From NCBI RefSeq assembly GCF_000378145.1, contig NZ_KB899277.1, forward strand, positions 310,001 through 374,000: 64,000 bases of DNA. The letters are read 5' to 3'. Positions within the stretch are counted from its first letter, which is position 1. Every line of letters starts with the position of its first letter. Below, piece by piece: positions 8,735-17,693 of the stretch. This DNA is from Saccharibacillus kuerlensis DSM 22868. GTDB taxonomy: Bacteria; Bacillota; Bacilli; Paenibacillales; Paenibacillaceae. The notes beneath the pieces were generated by a model. It made no database searches. It had not been told where the DNA came from and saw only the letters and a list, made by a program, of their open reading frames with translations. The position numbers were made by a program, and so were the translations under genes.

Positions 8735-10045
8735 ATGTCCGATGTTCCCTTATCCTGGAAGCGGCTGCTCATGTTCTTCATTCCGCTGGGTCTGTCCGCT
8801 TCGCTCGTTACGCTGTCCCATGTCATTATTAACCGTACGCTAGCTTCTGCCGCCTCGCCGGAAACGGTTATCGCCAGTTATGCGCTGGCTGGCAGCCTGC
8901 TCGCCATTACGGAACGTCCGTCCACACTGCTGAGGCAAACCTGTTCGGCACTCGTCCGAGACAAGCTTTCTTTTCGGGCGTTAACATTCGTGACTTACGT
9001 GTTTTTGGTCTGCGTCATGCTGATCGGGGTATTAATCGTCTACACTCCTATCGGACGCGGCATCTTCGGGCTGGTATTCGGCGTAGATCGTCAGCTGCTG
9101 CCAAGCGTACTTGCCGTCTACGGCGTTCTGATGTTTGTCAGCGTTTTTTCGGTAATTCGCAATATTTATCAAGGCATCATCATTACCCATAACCGGACCA
9201 AATGGCTGACGATCGGTATGATTATCCGCTTGGCGGGCATGTATTTGCTGTCCTTGTATTTTGTAAACATTCACGGTGTAACCAGCGGAATCGTCGGTGC
9301 TGTGATTTTCCTTGCCGGCATGGTGATCGAAGCTGCGGTGAGTTTTTTTGAAGGTCGAAATATTGCCCGAAGACTGCCCGCCAAAAAGGAAGGTCATTCA
9401 GTCGAGACGCGCGGCGATGTATTCCGTTTCTATAAGCCGCTGCTGTATTCCGCACTCGTCGCCATGTTTATCGGCCCTGCACTGAACATCATGCTCGGCA
9501 GAACGGACGGTGTGGCGCTCGCCATCTCCTCCTTTGCCGTGGCAGCCAGCCTTATGCAGCTGATGCTCAGCTTTTTTATGTATATTCATCAGATTGTACT
9601 CAATTACTACCGGATTGATCCTGTGCTTGTGCGCAAGTTCTCGCTGGCAATCGGCTTTATCCCTGCTGTCCTCGTCGCGTCAATCGCTTATACGCCGCTC
9701 GGCTATTGGGTATTCGGACAAGTGATGAACGTGGAAGGTCGGCTGCTCGAAGAAAGTCTTCGCACGCTGCAGGCTTTTATCCTGTACCCGCTCGTTATGC
9801 CCTGGCTTGATTACGGCAACGGATTGATTTTGCTGGACGGACAGACCAAAGTCATGTTCCGCTCCCAATTGGCCAATGCGGGCTGCACGATCGCGGTGCT
9901 GTTCCTGCTGGTTGCACTTGTTCCGCACTGGAACGGGATGGTCGGCGCATTGGCGCAGTCGCTCGGCCTTCTCGCAGAAGCGATCATCATCTTCCTTGTC
10001 GTACGCCGCATGGGACGCGAACCCCGGATGAACAAATCGGCATAA
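8735..10045 (+). CDS. MatE-like multi-antimicrobial extrusion / polysaccharide-flippase-type membrane protein
   Basis: 436-residue integral membrane protein with about twelve hydrophobic segments, related to the MOP exporter superfamily. It differs clearly from the MATE protein at 3842 (no shared loop motifs), with short loops and an ANKH-like organisation. ATG 8735 follows AAAGGAG at 7 bases. Paenibacillus genomes carry such proteins annotated as multi antimicrobial extrusion protein. Substrate unknown. Single gene between its own promoter and a terminator. Confidence 0.75.
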   Translation: MSDVPLSWKRLLMFFIPLGLSASLVTLSHVIINRTLASAASPETVIASYALAGSLLAITERPSTLLRQTCSALVRDKLSFRALTFVTYVFLVCVMLIGVLIVYTPIGRGIFGLVFGVDRQLLPSVLAVYGVLMFVSVFSVIRNIYQGIIITHNRTKWLTIGMIIRLAGMYLLSLYFVNIHGVTSGIVGAVIFLAGMVIEAAVSFFEGRNIARRLPAKKEGHSVETRGDVFRFYKPLLYSALVAMFIGPALNIMLGRTDGVALAISSFAVAASLMQLMLSFFMYIHQIVLNYYRIDPVLVRKFSLAIGFIPAVLVASIAYTPLGYWVFGQVMNVEGRLLEESLRTLQAFILYPLVMPWLDYGNGLILLDGQTKVMFRSQLANAGCTIAVLFLLVALVPHWNGMVGALAQSLGLLAEAIIIFLVVRRMGREPRMNKSA

Positions 10046-10066
10046 AAACAAAAGACATGCAAAAAG

Positions 10067-10094
10067 GCACAGTTCCTGGGGAGGAGCTGTGCCT
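10067..10094. terminator. Terminator between exporter and cold-shock gene
   Basis: AAGGCACAG(T/C)TCC/GGAG(C)TGTGCCTT hairpin. The T-tract (TTTTTGC) is on the minus strand, so it mainly serves the cold-shock gene. Confidence 0.8.
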
Positions 10095-10134
10095 TGGGTT
10101 TGCTATGTTATCAAATCAGGTAAGAAAAAAATTC

Positions 10135-10332
10135 TTACAGTTTGATTACGTTAGCTGCTTGTGGTCCACGGTTACCGTCGGTGATTTCGAACTCAACTTC
10201 TTGACCTTCGTCAAGAGTCTTGAATCCGTCGCCTTGGATTGCCGAGAAGTGAACGAATACGTCTTCTCCGCCTTCTACGGAAAGGAAACCGTAACCTTTT
10301 TCTGCGTTAAACCATTTAACTGTACCTTTCAA
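10135..10332 (-). CDS. Cold-shock protein, CspB/CspC type
   Basis: 65-residue single cold-shock domain that binds single-stranded RNA/DNA and melts mRNA structure. RNP1 (KGYGFLSV, 12-19) and RNP2 (DVFVHFSAI) are intact, with the surface aromatics present. The length is exactly that of Bacillus Csp proteins. ATG 10332 has AGGAGG 6 bases upstream. Monocistronic with its own promoter and terminator. Which Csp paralogue it is cannot be decided. Confidence 0.95.
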   Translation of the reverse strand: MKGTVKWFNAEKGYGFLSVEGGEDVFVHFSAIQGDGFKTLDEGQEVEFEITDGNRGPQAANVIKL

Positions 10333-10377
10333 ATGAACAACCTCCTAAAAATATCACCATCTATGATGAATATAATT

Positions 10378-10406
10378 ATTATACTGCAATAAAAAACCTT
10401 TGGCAA
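10378..10406 (-). promoter_or_regulatory. SigA-type promoter of the csp gene
   Basis: TTGCCA (10406-10401), 17 bases, TATAAT (10383-10378) on the minus strand, leaving a leader of about 40 nt. Confidence 0.75.
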
Positions 10407-10432
10407 TTGAAAACTTGAAATGGGCTGAGGCG

Positions 10433-10462
10433 TTGCTTTTGCCGGGGCGCGTGGGTTATGAT
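10433..10462 (+). promoter_or_regulatory. Probable promoter for the 10501-12787 genes
   Basis: TTGCTT (10433-10438), 18 bases, TATGAT (10457-10462), about 38 bases before the first start codon. Confidence 0.45.
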
Positions 10463-10500
10463 TTTACTTAAGAAACAATGTGAAACGAGGAATGGCAACC

Positions 10501-10734
10501 ATGATTAAAAAGCACACGATTTACAAAAGAGACAGTTGGAACATGATGACGGTCGAGGTTCACGGGCGTCAGCTTGTGCTGCGCGAAATTTCCGACCAGT
10601 GGGGCGAAGATTCGCACACGTTTATCAGCCGGCCTGAGATGATGGAATGGGCCAAGTCCCGTTTCAATAAGGAGAAATTCGACGGCACCGATGAAGAGTG
10701 GCAGAGCATCATGGATGCGCTCAAGAAGGTATAA
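10501..10734 (+). CDS. Conserved hypothetical protein
   Basis: 77-residue charged soluble protein with no recognisable domain (…HTIYKRDSWNMMTVEVHGR…EEWQSIMDALKKV). In-frame ATGs lie at 10480, 10492 and 10501; ACGAGG at 10484-10489 best serves 10501. Three bases separate its stop from the next start, so the two are translated from one message. Function unknown. Confidence 0.6.
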   Translation: MIKKHTIYKRDSWNMMTVEVHGRQLVLREISDQWGEDSHTFISRPEMMEWAKSRFNKEKFDGTDEEWQSIMDALKKV

Positions 10735-10737
10735 AGG

Positions 10738-10920
10738 ATGAACGATACGACCAACCTCGCCATCCTGATCGTCCTGACGCTGCTGCTCGGCGGCGTCGTT
10801 GTTTTTTATAAGGATACGATCCCGCAGAAGCTGAAGCGAGGTCTTGCGATCGCTGTCGCTCTTATGCTGCTGCTTACCTTCATTATGACCGCCTATACGC
10901 TTTTCACTATGGGCTCCTGA
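10738..10920 (+). CDS. Small two-helix membrane protein
   Basis: 60 residues with two hydrophobic segments (8-23 and 36-57) joined by a basic turn (KDTIPQKLKRG), hence probably a hairpin in the membrane with the loop inside. It starts 3 bases after the previous gene with GGTATAAAGG as ribosome site and precedes pepF by 64 bases. I recognise no family. Confidence 0.6.
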   Translation: MNDTTNLAILIVLTLLLGGVVVFYKDTIPQKLKRGLAIAVALMLLLTFIMTAYTLFTMGS

Positions 10921-10984
10921 GCCGAATCTTCTTCGGCGATCATCCCAACCGGCACAGCCGAACAACCTTAAGGAGGTCCTGAGA

Positions 10985-12787
10985 ATGAGCACAATGCCCA
11001 AAACCCTACCCAAGCGAAGCGAAGTGGCTTCCGAACATCAATGGAAACTGACCGACCTGTTTGCGGATCAAGAGTCCTGGGACAACGTTTATGACGAAGT
11101 CAAAGGACAGCTGAAAAAGTTCGAAGAGTTCCGCGGCAAGCTGAGCGACGAAGAAAGTATCGGCGCCTGCTTCCGGTTCGAGGACGAAGTATCCCTCAAG
11201 CTGGAGCAGCTGTACGTCTATACGCATCTGTATCATGACCAGGACACCGCCAACCCGACTTACCAGGCGCTGACGCAAAAAGGACGCAAGCTGCTGGTCG
11301 AAGCCGGCGAAGCGATGTCTTTTATCACGCCCGAAATTCTGTCTCTCGACGATGCCCAGCTGGATCAGCTGATCGAAGCGGAATCGCTGAAAGATTACCG
11401 GTTCACGCTGCAGGAAATGAAGCGTGAAAAAGCGCATGTGCTGACGCAGGCCGAAGAAGCGCTGCTCGCCCAGGTCGGAAATCTGGCCCAGGCGCCGCAG
11501 AACATTTTCGGTATGCTCAACAACGCCGACCTTAAGTTCCCGAACATTAAGGACGAGAACGGCAACGAAGTCGAACTGACGCACGGCAGTTACATTCAGT
11601 TCCTGGAGAACCCGAACGTCGAAGTACGCCGCCAGGCCTTCCAGACGATCTATGCAACGTACGCCAAGCTGAAGAACACGATCGGCGCGTCGCTGACCGC
11701 CAACGTGAACAAGAACATTTTCTATGCTCGCGCCCGCAAATATCCGTCGGTACTGGAAATGAAACTTTACGGCGACAACATCCCGGTATCCGTCTATGAC
11801 AACCTGCTGGACGCTATCCATGAAAGTCTCCCAATCCTTCACCGCTACATGCGTTTGCGCAAGAAGCTGATGGGCGTGGACGAACTGCATATGTATGATC
11901 TGTTCGCTCCTCTTGTGGAAGAGTTCAAGATGGACATTACTTACGATGAAGCGAAAAAGATTGTAGCCGAAGGGCTTCAGCCGCTCGGCGAAGATTACTT
12001 AAAAGTACTGGACGACAGCTTCAAGAGCGGCTGGATCGACGTTTATGAGAACGAAGGCAAGCGGACGGGCGCTTATTCTTCCGGCGCTTACGGCGTACAC
12101 CCTTACGTACTGCTCAACCACAAGGACAACCTGAACAGCATGTTCACGCTGGCGCACGAAATGGGCCACGCGCTGCACTCGTACTATTCCGACGAAAATC
12201 AGAAATACCGCGATGCACAGTATACCATTTTCCTCGCGGAAGTCGCTTCGACGACCAACGAAGCGCTGCTGATGGATTACCTGCTCAAAAAAGCCACCGA
12301 CAATAAAGAAAAAATGTATCTGCTAACGTATTACGCGGATCAGTTCCGGACAACCGTATTCCGCCAGACGATGTTCGCCGAGTTCGAGAAGATCGTTCAT
12401 GCGCGCACCGAAGCCGGAGAATCGCTTACGCCTCAAGATCTCTCGAACATCTACTATGACCTGAACGTTCAGTACCATGGACCGGATATGGTCGTAGACC
12501 GCGATATCGAGATGGAATGGGCGCGTATTCCGCACTTCTACAACAGCTTCTACGTTTACAAATATGCGACTGGATTCTCCGCCGCGACAAGCTTCTCCAA
12601 GCAGATTCTCGATGAAGGCGCACCGGCTGTTGAACGCTATCTCGGTTTCCTGAAAAGCGGCGGCAGCGACTTCTCGATCAATATCCTGAAGCAGGCCGGC
12701 GTAGACATGTCTTCTCCGGAACCGGTCCGCGAAGCGATGAGCGTCTTCGAAGCGCTGATCGAGCAAATGGAACAGCTGGCCAATTAA
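10985..12787 (+). CDS. pepF: Oligoendopeptidase F (M3B zinc metallopeptidase)
   Basis: Cytosolic zinc oligopeptidase that cleaves peptides of roughly 7-17 residues. 600 residues, the usual PepF length. The catalytic HEMGHALHSYY (HExxH at about 391) has the downstream ligand Glu in FLAEVASTTNE, and the family's GAYSSGAYG substrate loop precedes it. ATG 10985 follows TAAGGAGG. It probably shares a transcript with the two small genes upstream. Confidence 0.95.
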   Translation: MSTMPKTLPKRSEVASEHQWKLTDLFADQESWDNVYDEVKGQLKKFEEFRGKLSDEESIGACFRFEDEVSLKLEQLYVYTHLYHDQDTANPTYQALTQKGRKLLVEAGEAMSFITPEILSLDDAQLDQLIEAESLKDYRFTLQEMKREKAHVLTQAEEALLAQVGNLAQAPQNIFGMLNNADLKFPNIKDENGNEVELTHGSYIQFLENPNVEVRRQAFQTIYATYAKLKNTIGASLTANVNKNIFYARARKYPSVLEMKLYGDNIPVSVYDNLLDAIHESLPILHRYMRLRKKLMGVDELHMYDLFAPLVEEFKMDITYDEAKKIVAEGLQPLGEDYLKVLDDSFKSGWIDVYENEGKRTGAYSSGAYGVHPYVLLNHKDNLNSMFTLAHEMGHALHSYYSDENQKYRDAQYTIFLAEVASTTNEALLMDYLLKKATDNKEKMYLLTYYADQFRTTVFRQTMFAEFEKIVHARTEAGESLTPQDLSNIYYDLNVQYHGPDMVVDRDIEMEWARIPHFYNSFYVYKYATGFSAATSFSKQILDEGAPAVERYLGFLKSGGSDFSINILKQAGVDMSSPEPVREAMSVFEALIEQMEQLAN

Positions 12788-12865
12788 TGTCCCATTCAAG
12801 GCTCTGCGTCAAACAACCGTCAATCGGACAATGATGCTTATGAAGCCTTTAAGGGAAAGGGGCAA

Positions 12866-13258
12866 ATGGATATGAAAGTTCAATGGTCTTTGATTTTGAT
12901 GCTCGTCTTCGCCTTGATTACAGCGATCTTCGCGGTTATCAACGTGAACCCAGTAGAAGTGAATTTCCTGTTCGGCTATGCCGATGTACCACTCGTTCTG
13001 CTGATTCTGAGCAGCGCACTGTTCGGTGGTCTGATTGTCGGTCTGTTCGGCATCTACCGTTTGTTCCAGACGCAGCGCGAACTGAAGAAATTGCGCCTGG
13101 AGAACGAGCAGCTGCGCAATCAGTCTTCCGTATCGTCCGTCGGTACACCGCCGGCTTACGATGAGCCGACGGTATCCGCGGACTCTGCGCCGCTTGAACC
13201 GATCTCGGACGATCTGGATCGAACACGCGATTCACGAGGGTTCCGTGCGGACAAGTAA
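12866..13258 (+). CDS. LapA domain (DUF1049) membrane protein
   Basis: 130 residues with two membrane segments (about 6-26 and 41-64), containing the typical FAVINVNPVEVNFLFG between them. A short coiled coil (LKKLRLENEQLR) and a disordered acidic tail follow. This is the lipopolysaccharide-assembly LapA-like domain, widespread in Gram-positives with no known role there. ATG 12866 follows AAGGGAAAGGGG. A terminator follows at 13297. Confidence 0.85.
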   Translation: MDMKVQWSLILMLVFALITAIFAVINVNPVEVNFLFGYADVPLVLLILSSALFGGLIVGLFGIYRLFQTQRELKKLRLENEQLRNQSSVSSVGTPPAYDEPTVSADSAPLEPISDDLDRTRDSRGFRADK

Positions 13259-13296
13259 CACAATGTTGTTTGATCAAAAAAGCGTTCGAGAAAAAC

Positions 13297-13325
13297 CGCG
13301 ACCTCGCTTTGAGGGTGCGGTTTTC
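13297..13325 (+). terminator. Rho-independent terminator
   Basis: AAAACCGC..ACCTC/GAGGGT..GCGGTTTT stem followed by a T/C-rich run, after the LapA-like gene. Confidence 0.8.
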
Positions 13326-13371
13326 TTCTTGAAGGCCGTTCATTTATTCATTTATCCGGGAGGAATTAAAC

Positions 13372-14412
13372 ATGACTGTACATATCGATGAGAACTACGT
13401 TGTAACTCTGCTCAAAAAACTGCTCGACACTCCGAGCCCAACCGGCTACACGCATCATATTATCGATCTGATCCGCGAAGAAGCCGAATCGCTCGGCTTT
13501 CCGGTAACGTTCAACGAAAAAGGCGGCGCGATCATCAGCATGGAAGGCGAAGAAGATTCGTATACCGTCGGCCTGAGCGGCCATGTGGATACGCTCGGCG
13601 CGATGGTCCGCTCTATCACACCGCAGGGCACGCTGAAGATCACTTCGCTGGGCGGCTTCGCCATGTCCAGTATCGAGAACGAATACTGCATCATTCATAC
13701 CCGCGGCGGCCAAACCTACACCGGGACGATCCTGACCCAGCATCCTTCCGTGCACGTCTACGCCGATGCCCGCGACTTCAAACGCTCCGAAGAACATATG
13801 GAAGTCCGGATCGATGAACTGGTCGCTTCCCGCGAAGATGTGGAAGGTCTCGGCATTATGACCGGCGACTACATTTCGTTCGACGCCCGTGCGGTAATAA
13901 CCGAAAGCGGCTACATCAAGTCCCGCCATCTGGATGACAAAGCGAGCGTTGCCGCCCTATTCGGCCTGCTGGAATCGGCCAAGCGCGAAGGCTGGAAGCC
14001 GAAACGTCCGGTTAAGATTCTCATCTCCAATTATGAAGAAGTCGGCCACGGTACCGCTTATATCCCATCGGATATTGCCGAGATGATCGCGGTGGACATG
14101 GGCTGTATGGGCGAAGATCTGACATGCAAAGAAACCGACGTCTCGATCTGCGCCAAAGACTCGTCCGGTCCATACGATTATCATATGACCGGCAAACTCA
14201 TTGAACTGTGCCAAGCGCAGGGAATCGATTACGCGGTAGACATCTATCCGTTCTACGGTTCCGATGCTTCGGCCGCACTGCGCGGAGGCAGCAATATCCG
14301 AGCGGCGCTGATCGGTCCTGGCGTACATGCTTCGCACTCCATGGAGCGGACGCATACCCGTGCCGTCATCGGCACAGCGCGGCTGCTGTGCGCTTATGTC
14401 CGAGGCGAATAA
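13372..14412 (+). CDS. M42 family metallopeptidase (glutamyl/deblocking aminopeptidase-like)
   Basis: Dinuclear metal aminopeptidase of the M42 clan (YsdC/FrvX type). The 346 residues carry GLSGHVDTLGAM (His and Asp metal ligands near 66-68), HLDDKAS (bridging Asp near 187), NYEEVGHG (catalytic and ligand Glu near 220), VDMGCMG, and the final ligand in GVHASHSMERTH. ATG 13372 follows GGGAGG. Monocistronic. Exact specificity cannot be read from sequence. Confidence 0.93.
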   Translation: MTVHIDENYVVTLLKKLLDTPSPTGYTHHIIDLIREEAESLGFPVTFNEKGGAIISMEGEEDSYTVGLSGHVDTLGAMVRSITPQGTLKITSLGGFAMSSIENEYCIIHTRGGQTYTGTILTQHPSVHVYADARDFKRSEEHMEVRIDELVASREDVEGLGIMTGDYISFDARAVITESGYIKSRHLDDKASVAALFGLLESAKREGWKPKRPVKILISNYEEVGHGTAYIPSDIAEMIAVDMGCMGEDLTCKETDVSICAKDSSGPYDYHMTGKLIELCQAQGIDYAVDIYPFYGSDASAALRGGSNIRAALIGPGVHASHSMERTHTRAVIGTARLLCAYVRGE

Positions 14413-14527
14413 AGATATAGAACTATAGAACGTTTGGAATCTCTTCAGAATCAAATTAGCCTAAAAAGATGAAAAAAAGCCTCCGCCAAGTTTGCCGAAA
14501 GCCGAGAACAGAAATGGGGTGTAGCGC

Positions 14528-15337
14528 TTGACCAAGCAGTCTAATCGAAATCTTCACCGCAGACGTCTGACCGTCGGACTATTCATCCTCCTGCTTGCCG
14601 TCTGCGCTTCCGCTTTCTGGCTGCTCTTCTCCCCTTTCAAACCGGCCGAAATGTTCGAAGATCTGCCCAAGCGCTATACGTATCTGGAAGCGGAAAAGCC
14701 AGGTCAGCCGGAACTGCATATGATGTCCGTTTCTCCCGATGATATCGTGCTTCGGGCAGATCGGCTGCCGCTGCAGGAGATTCATGCCTACGGTATCAAC
14801 GGCGGATTTTTCTATGAAAATTCGCTGCTGTCGATCGCCGTTCAGAACGACGAACCTACAGCCGGGAAACGCAGCGACTACGGTTCCGGCTGGTCCAACG
14901 TCAAATACGCCCGCGGCACACTGGTCTGGGACGGGAAGCAGCGGAAGTTTTCCGTACAGACGGTCTCTTCAGCGGATGAAATCAAGGTAAGGAATCGCAG
15001 CCATTACTGGGCTCAAGGCGGAGTAAGCCTGAAGCTGTCGGATGAAGAAAACTGGCAGACTATCAGCATCGACCAACACCTTCCTTATGCCGACGAACCA
15101 CGGATGCGCTCTGCGCTCGTCTATAACAATGCCGGGCAGCTCTGGCTGGTCGTCACGCCGACCTTGAGCACGGCAACCGATTTCCGAGCGGCTCTGCTGG
15201 ATAGTGTCCCTGGCGAAGGCCGTGAAGGCATCTTCCTCGATGGAGACGGTTCATCGCAGATGAATGCCGACGAGATTCTGCTAACCGGTGACGGGCGGAT
15301 GGTTGTGCAGATGATTGCGGTGTCGGCGGAAGAATGA
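14528..15337 (+). CDS. Phosphodiester glycosidase (NAGPA)-domain protein, membrane-anchored
   Basis: 269 residues: basic N-terminus, one membrane anchor (about 15-36), then an extracellular domain of the NAGPA type (phosphodiester glycosidase, PF09992). Its hallmarks GINGGFF (about 90), RSALVYNNAG and LDGDGSSQM (about 240) are present. Family members cut sugar-phosphodiester bonds in wall polymers or capsules; the substrate here is unknown. The start is TTG 14528 with a GGGGTG ribosome site at 6 bases; no ATG fits. A terminator follows at 15369. Confidence 0.8.
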   Translation: MTKQSNRNLHRRRLTVGLFILLLAVCASAFWLLFSPFKPAEMFEDLPKRYTYLEAEKPGQPELHMMSVSPDDIVLRADRLPLQEIHAYGINGGFFYENSLLSIAVQNDEPTAGKRSDYGSGWSNVKYARGTLVWDGKQRKFSVQTVSSADEIKVRNRSHYWAQGGVSLKLSDEENWQTISIDQHLPYADEPRMRSALVYNNAGQLWLVVTPTLSTATDFRAALLDSVPGEGREGIFLDGDGSSQMNADEILLTGDGRMVVQMIAVSAEE

Positions 15338-15368
15338 AACTCATTTCAATGGGTAAGAATGCGTTATA

Positions 15369-15409
15369 AAAAAACCTTCACTCCGCGCATAGCGGTGGTG
15401 AAGGTTTTT
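15369..15409. terminator. Bidirectional terminator
   Basis: AAAACCTTCAC/GTGAAGGTTTT stem with inner TCCGC/GCGG(T)G pairing and T-tracts on both sides, between convergent genes. Confidence 0.9.
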
Positions 15410-15475
15410 GGCCGTACGCTGATTCTCTTTTGTCGTACGCTTATTTTTTATGGAAGCGATCAGTCTTGATCCTTT

Positions 15476-15784
15476 TTAACCTTCCGTGATGTCTGCTTGC
15501 AGGTCAGTGGCAATTTCGATCATCTTGGGAACTACGGCTTCGTCCGAAACGGCTGCATATAGATCACCCTGATAAAGCCGAAAAGGAGTTTCTAAGTCCC
15601 CACGCTTCCATATGAAAAAATCCCCGTCGATCGCCATACGGCTTTCCGGTCCTTGCACCGTCCAAACATTGGAATACACAAAGTCGGGTTTGGATGCAAA
15701 ATATTGTTGGCACTCCTCCAAAGAGATCGCCGGCTCCGTATTATTTTCCTGCATGGATCTTGTAATCCGAAAACGCTGATTCAT
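15476..15784 (-). CDS. Hypothetical protein
   Basis: 102-residue soluble protein with ISLEECQQYFASKPDFVYSN and DGDFFIWKRGD, the look of a single small alpha/beta domain. I recognise no family. ATG 15784 has GGAGG at 9 bases. It is the last of a minus-strand run (lipoprotein, DUF4085) with 35 bases to the upstream gene, so it may be co-expressed. Confidence 0.6.
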   Translation of the reverse strand: MNQRFRITRSMQENNTEPAISLEECQQYFASKPDFVYSNVWTVQGPESRMAIDGDFFIWKRGDLETPFRLYQGDLYAAVSDEAVVPKMIEIATDLQADITEG

Positions 15785-15819
15785 TGAAATACCTCCGAAT
15801 TTATTTTATTTTATCCATT

Positions 15820-16146
15820 TCATTCTTCGACCTGTTCGATCTGTCCCAGCACATAACCCTTTTGCTTCGAGCCTTGATAAGCGACAAAATACTCCCGGTT
15901 CACCTCGATCAGATTCCATACCATTTCATTCTCGACTTCAATACGTACATCACCGAGTCCATTATTGTTTGAATTAGCGGCAATGATCCATTTTTCTGCG
16001 AGATCGTCCGATTGACCTTTCTCCGTGACTCGGATTGAGGTAGTAATAGACTCAAACGGTTCGTTATCTGGTTTGGAGCAGCCGGCGGTAAACAACGCTG
16101 CGGTTAGAGCAAGCAGCATTCCTGTCTTAAAAAGGGTACGCTTCAT
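15820..16146 (-). CDS. Predicted lipoprotein, function unknown
   Basis: 108 residues with a lipoprotein signal peptide: MKRTLFK, hydrophobic core, lipobox FTAGC with Cys at about 23. The mature part (about 85 residues) has a beta-rich pattern ending EYFVAYQGSKQKGYVLGQIEQVEE. It starts inside the end of the DUF4085 gene (20-base overlap), so the two are translationally coupled; AAGGAGATC precedes ATG 16146. Confidence 0.75.
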   Translation of the reverse strand: MKRTLFKTGMLLALTAALFTAGCSKPDNEPFESITTSIRVTEKGQSDDLAEKWIIAANSNNNGLGDVRIEVENEMVWNLIEVNREYFVAYQGSKQKGYVLGQIEQVEE

Positions 16147-16819
16147 TTAAGAGATCTCCTTCATTTGTGGACAGCTCTCTGATTTGTACATCCGCGGCAC
16201 GAATCGTCATTTCTCCAAGAGGACTGTCAAACAAAACATGAAGTTCGTACCCCTCATCTTCAGCATAAATCTCGCTATAAATCCAACTGCTTCCTATCTC
16301 GATTTCTGATAGATCCAACGTCTTTACACCTAGAAACGTTAATTGGATCTGACCCGAATCCCCGTATCCACGATCCAATATCATGACAAATTGATCATTT
16401 CCAGGCTTATCGAAAGATAATATGTTGGCATCATGTAAGTATTCTTCCATTAATAAAACGGCATTTTTAGGAAGGATATCTGTAATGGATTCATAGTACT
16501 TTCGATATTCATTCGCCTTAATCCTACTTCGTTCCAGATATTCACTTTGCCATTCTTCAACCATCTTTCTCAGCTCAGGGGATGGGAATTGACTCTTTAA
16601 CGTTTCATCATGTATGTAAGGATGAATCTTTTCGGGCAAAAATTTCAACAAATCCTCTTTGATATACTCCAAGTTTGTCTTAGCTAATTCCTCGTAATCC
16701 ATACCTTCAGATTTATAAAATGCGATCTGCTCTTCCCAATCCTCTTTAGATTCCGGGAACACTAAACTTCCAGATACCTGCATTTCGTTGTACCATTCCT
16801 TGGTAAATATATATTTCAT
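16127..16819 (-). CDS. DUF4085 family protein
   Basis: 230-residue soluble protein opening with MKYIFTKEWYNEMQ, which matches the start typical of the Firmicutes DUF4085 family. Acidic with no membrane segments; function unknown. ATG 16819 has GGAGG at 6 bases. It overlaps the lipoprotein gene by 20 bases. Family call from memory of the N-terminal pattern. Confidence 0.65.
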   Translation of the reverse strand: MKYIFTKEWYNEMQVSGSLVFPESKEDWEEQIAFYKSEGMDYEELAKTNLEYIKEDLLKFLPEKIHPYIHDETLKSQFPSPELRKMVEEWQSEYLERSRIKANEYRKYYESITDILPKNAVLLMEEYLHDANILSFDKPGNDQFVMILDRGYGDSGQIQLTFLGVKTLDLSEIEIGSSWIYSEIYAEDEGYELHVLFDSPLGEMTIRAADVQIRELSTNEGDLLNEAYPF

Positions 16820-16841
16820 GAAATACCTCCGTAGGGATGGC

Positions 16842-17015
16842 CGCTGCTATTATTTTTCAGCCAGTTCACTATAAAATCGAATAGTTTCACCGAATAATGA
16901 TGACCGCTTCAAACGTATACCAGCTCAATTTCGATTTGGCATACATTTTCTTCGATACTGACCGACTCGATAAATGTTACCAATCCCGGGCAGTATTCGT
17001 TCAGCGTTTCAAAGT
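16842..17015 (-). pseudogene. Decayed second copy of the 3' end of the P-loop kinase gene
   Basis: By eye about 85-88% identical to the last 170 bases of the kinase gene at 17694-18341. Read on the minus strand it gives LNEYCPGLVTFIESVSIEEN and later LFDFIVNWLKNN, as in the intact protein. A CGA arginine codon has become TGA (stop) in the NVRSGH stretch. There is no start and no upstream part. It abuts, and slightly overlaps, the stop of the SUKH gene, so the SUKH gene is bracketed by two copies of the same 3' segment. Confidence 0.85.
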
Positions 17016-17662
17016 TCGAATCCCATCAGCTTCCGAAACTGGGCAGCAGCAGTGCCTTCCGGGTTCAATCCGCTGTGCTTAGAATCAACGAAAATCCGCC
17101 ACTGCCAATCTTCAGGACCTACAAACCCTATTTTTGATGTGCGTTCCAGAAAGTCAATGAAGTTTCGTCCAAGCGTGTAACCATGTCCCTGCCCATCGGC
17201 ATGACTCAAGTATACAACGGGATTATCGCTCTCAAGCAAATCGAACGCTAGATAATCGCCGTTACCAACCTCCATAAATGCCAGTTTGTTATGCCAGACC
17301 TTATCGTACTCGTCGCTTGGATCTGAGAAATTTCCTTCAACCCAAAAATCCTTTGCTTCGTCGATTTCCAGGAGACTGGTAAGACTCCACTGCAAAATTC
17401 CACAGAATATTCCCTGATACGGAGAAGGGAGTTCGGTATCTTCGTCAAGAAACCAGCGCAAATCAAATTCGCCAGAGCATTGGAGAAGCACCTGTCTGAA
17501 GCTGAGCGGCAGTTTCATACCCAATTGGCGTTCTACTTCTTCAACTTGGTCTTCCGCTGCAGGCGCTCCAATGCTGATTGCTGGAACTACGCCGCCTCCA
17601 GCAATAACTTGAACAGCAACCCGATCCACTCGTTCTTGAATGACCTCAAACGAAAACGACAT
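17009..17662 (-). CDS. SMI1/KNR4 (SUKH superfamily) protein
   Basis: 217-residue SUKH domain protein: EDQVEEVERQLGMKLPLSFRQVLLQ is the N-terminal helix pair, followed by FLAF/YLAFDLLESDNPVVYLSHADG and a C-terminal DFLER helix. SUKH proteins are commonly immunity proteins to contact-dependent toxins, or anti-phage accessory proteins. No toxin gene is adjacent. ATG 17662 follows AGGGAGAG. The last codons fall at the junction with a decayed kinase fragment, so the gene was probably inserted or duplicated here. Confidence 0.8.
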   Translation of the reverse strand: MSFSFEVIQERVDRVAVQVIAGGGVVPAISIGAPAAEDQVEEVERQLGMKLPLSFRQVLLQCSGEFDLRWFLDEDTELPSPYQGIFCGILQWSLTSLLEIDEAKDFWVEGNFSDPSDEYDKVWHNKLAFMEVGNGDYLAFDLLESDNPVVYLSHADGQGHGYTLGRNFIDFLERTSKIGFVGPEDWQWRIFVDSKHSGLNPEGTAAAQFRKLMGFEL

Positions 17663-17693
17663 ACGATTCTCTCCCTTTGAGTTAGGTAAGCGA

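Noticed and set aside
17675-17690. GTTAGGT near the SUKH start as a repeat arm
   Set aside because: Seven bases only, no stem or hairpins nearby.
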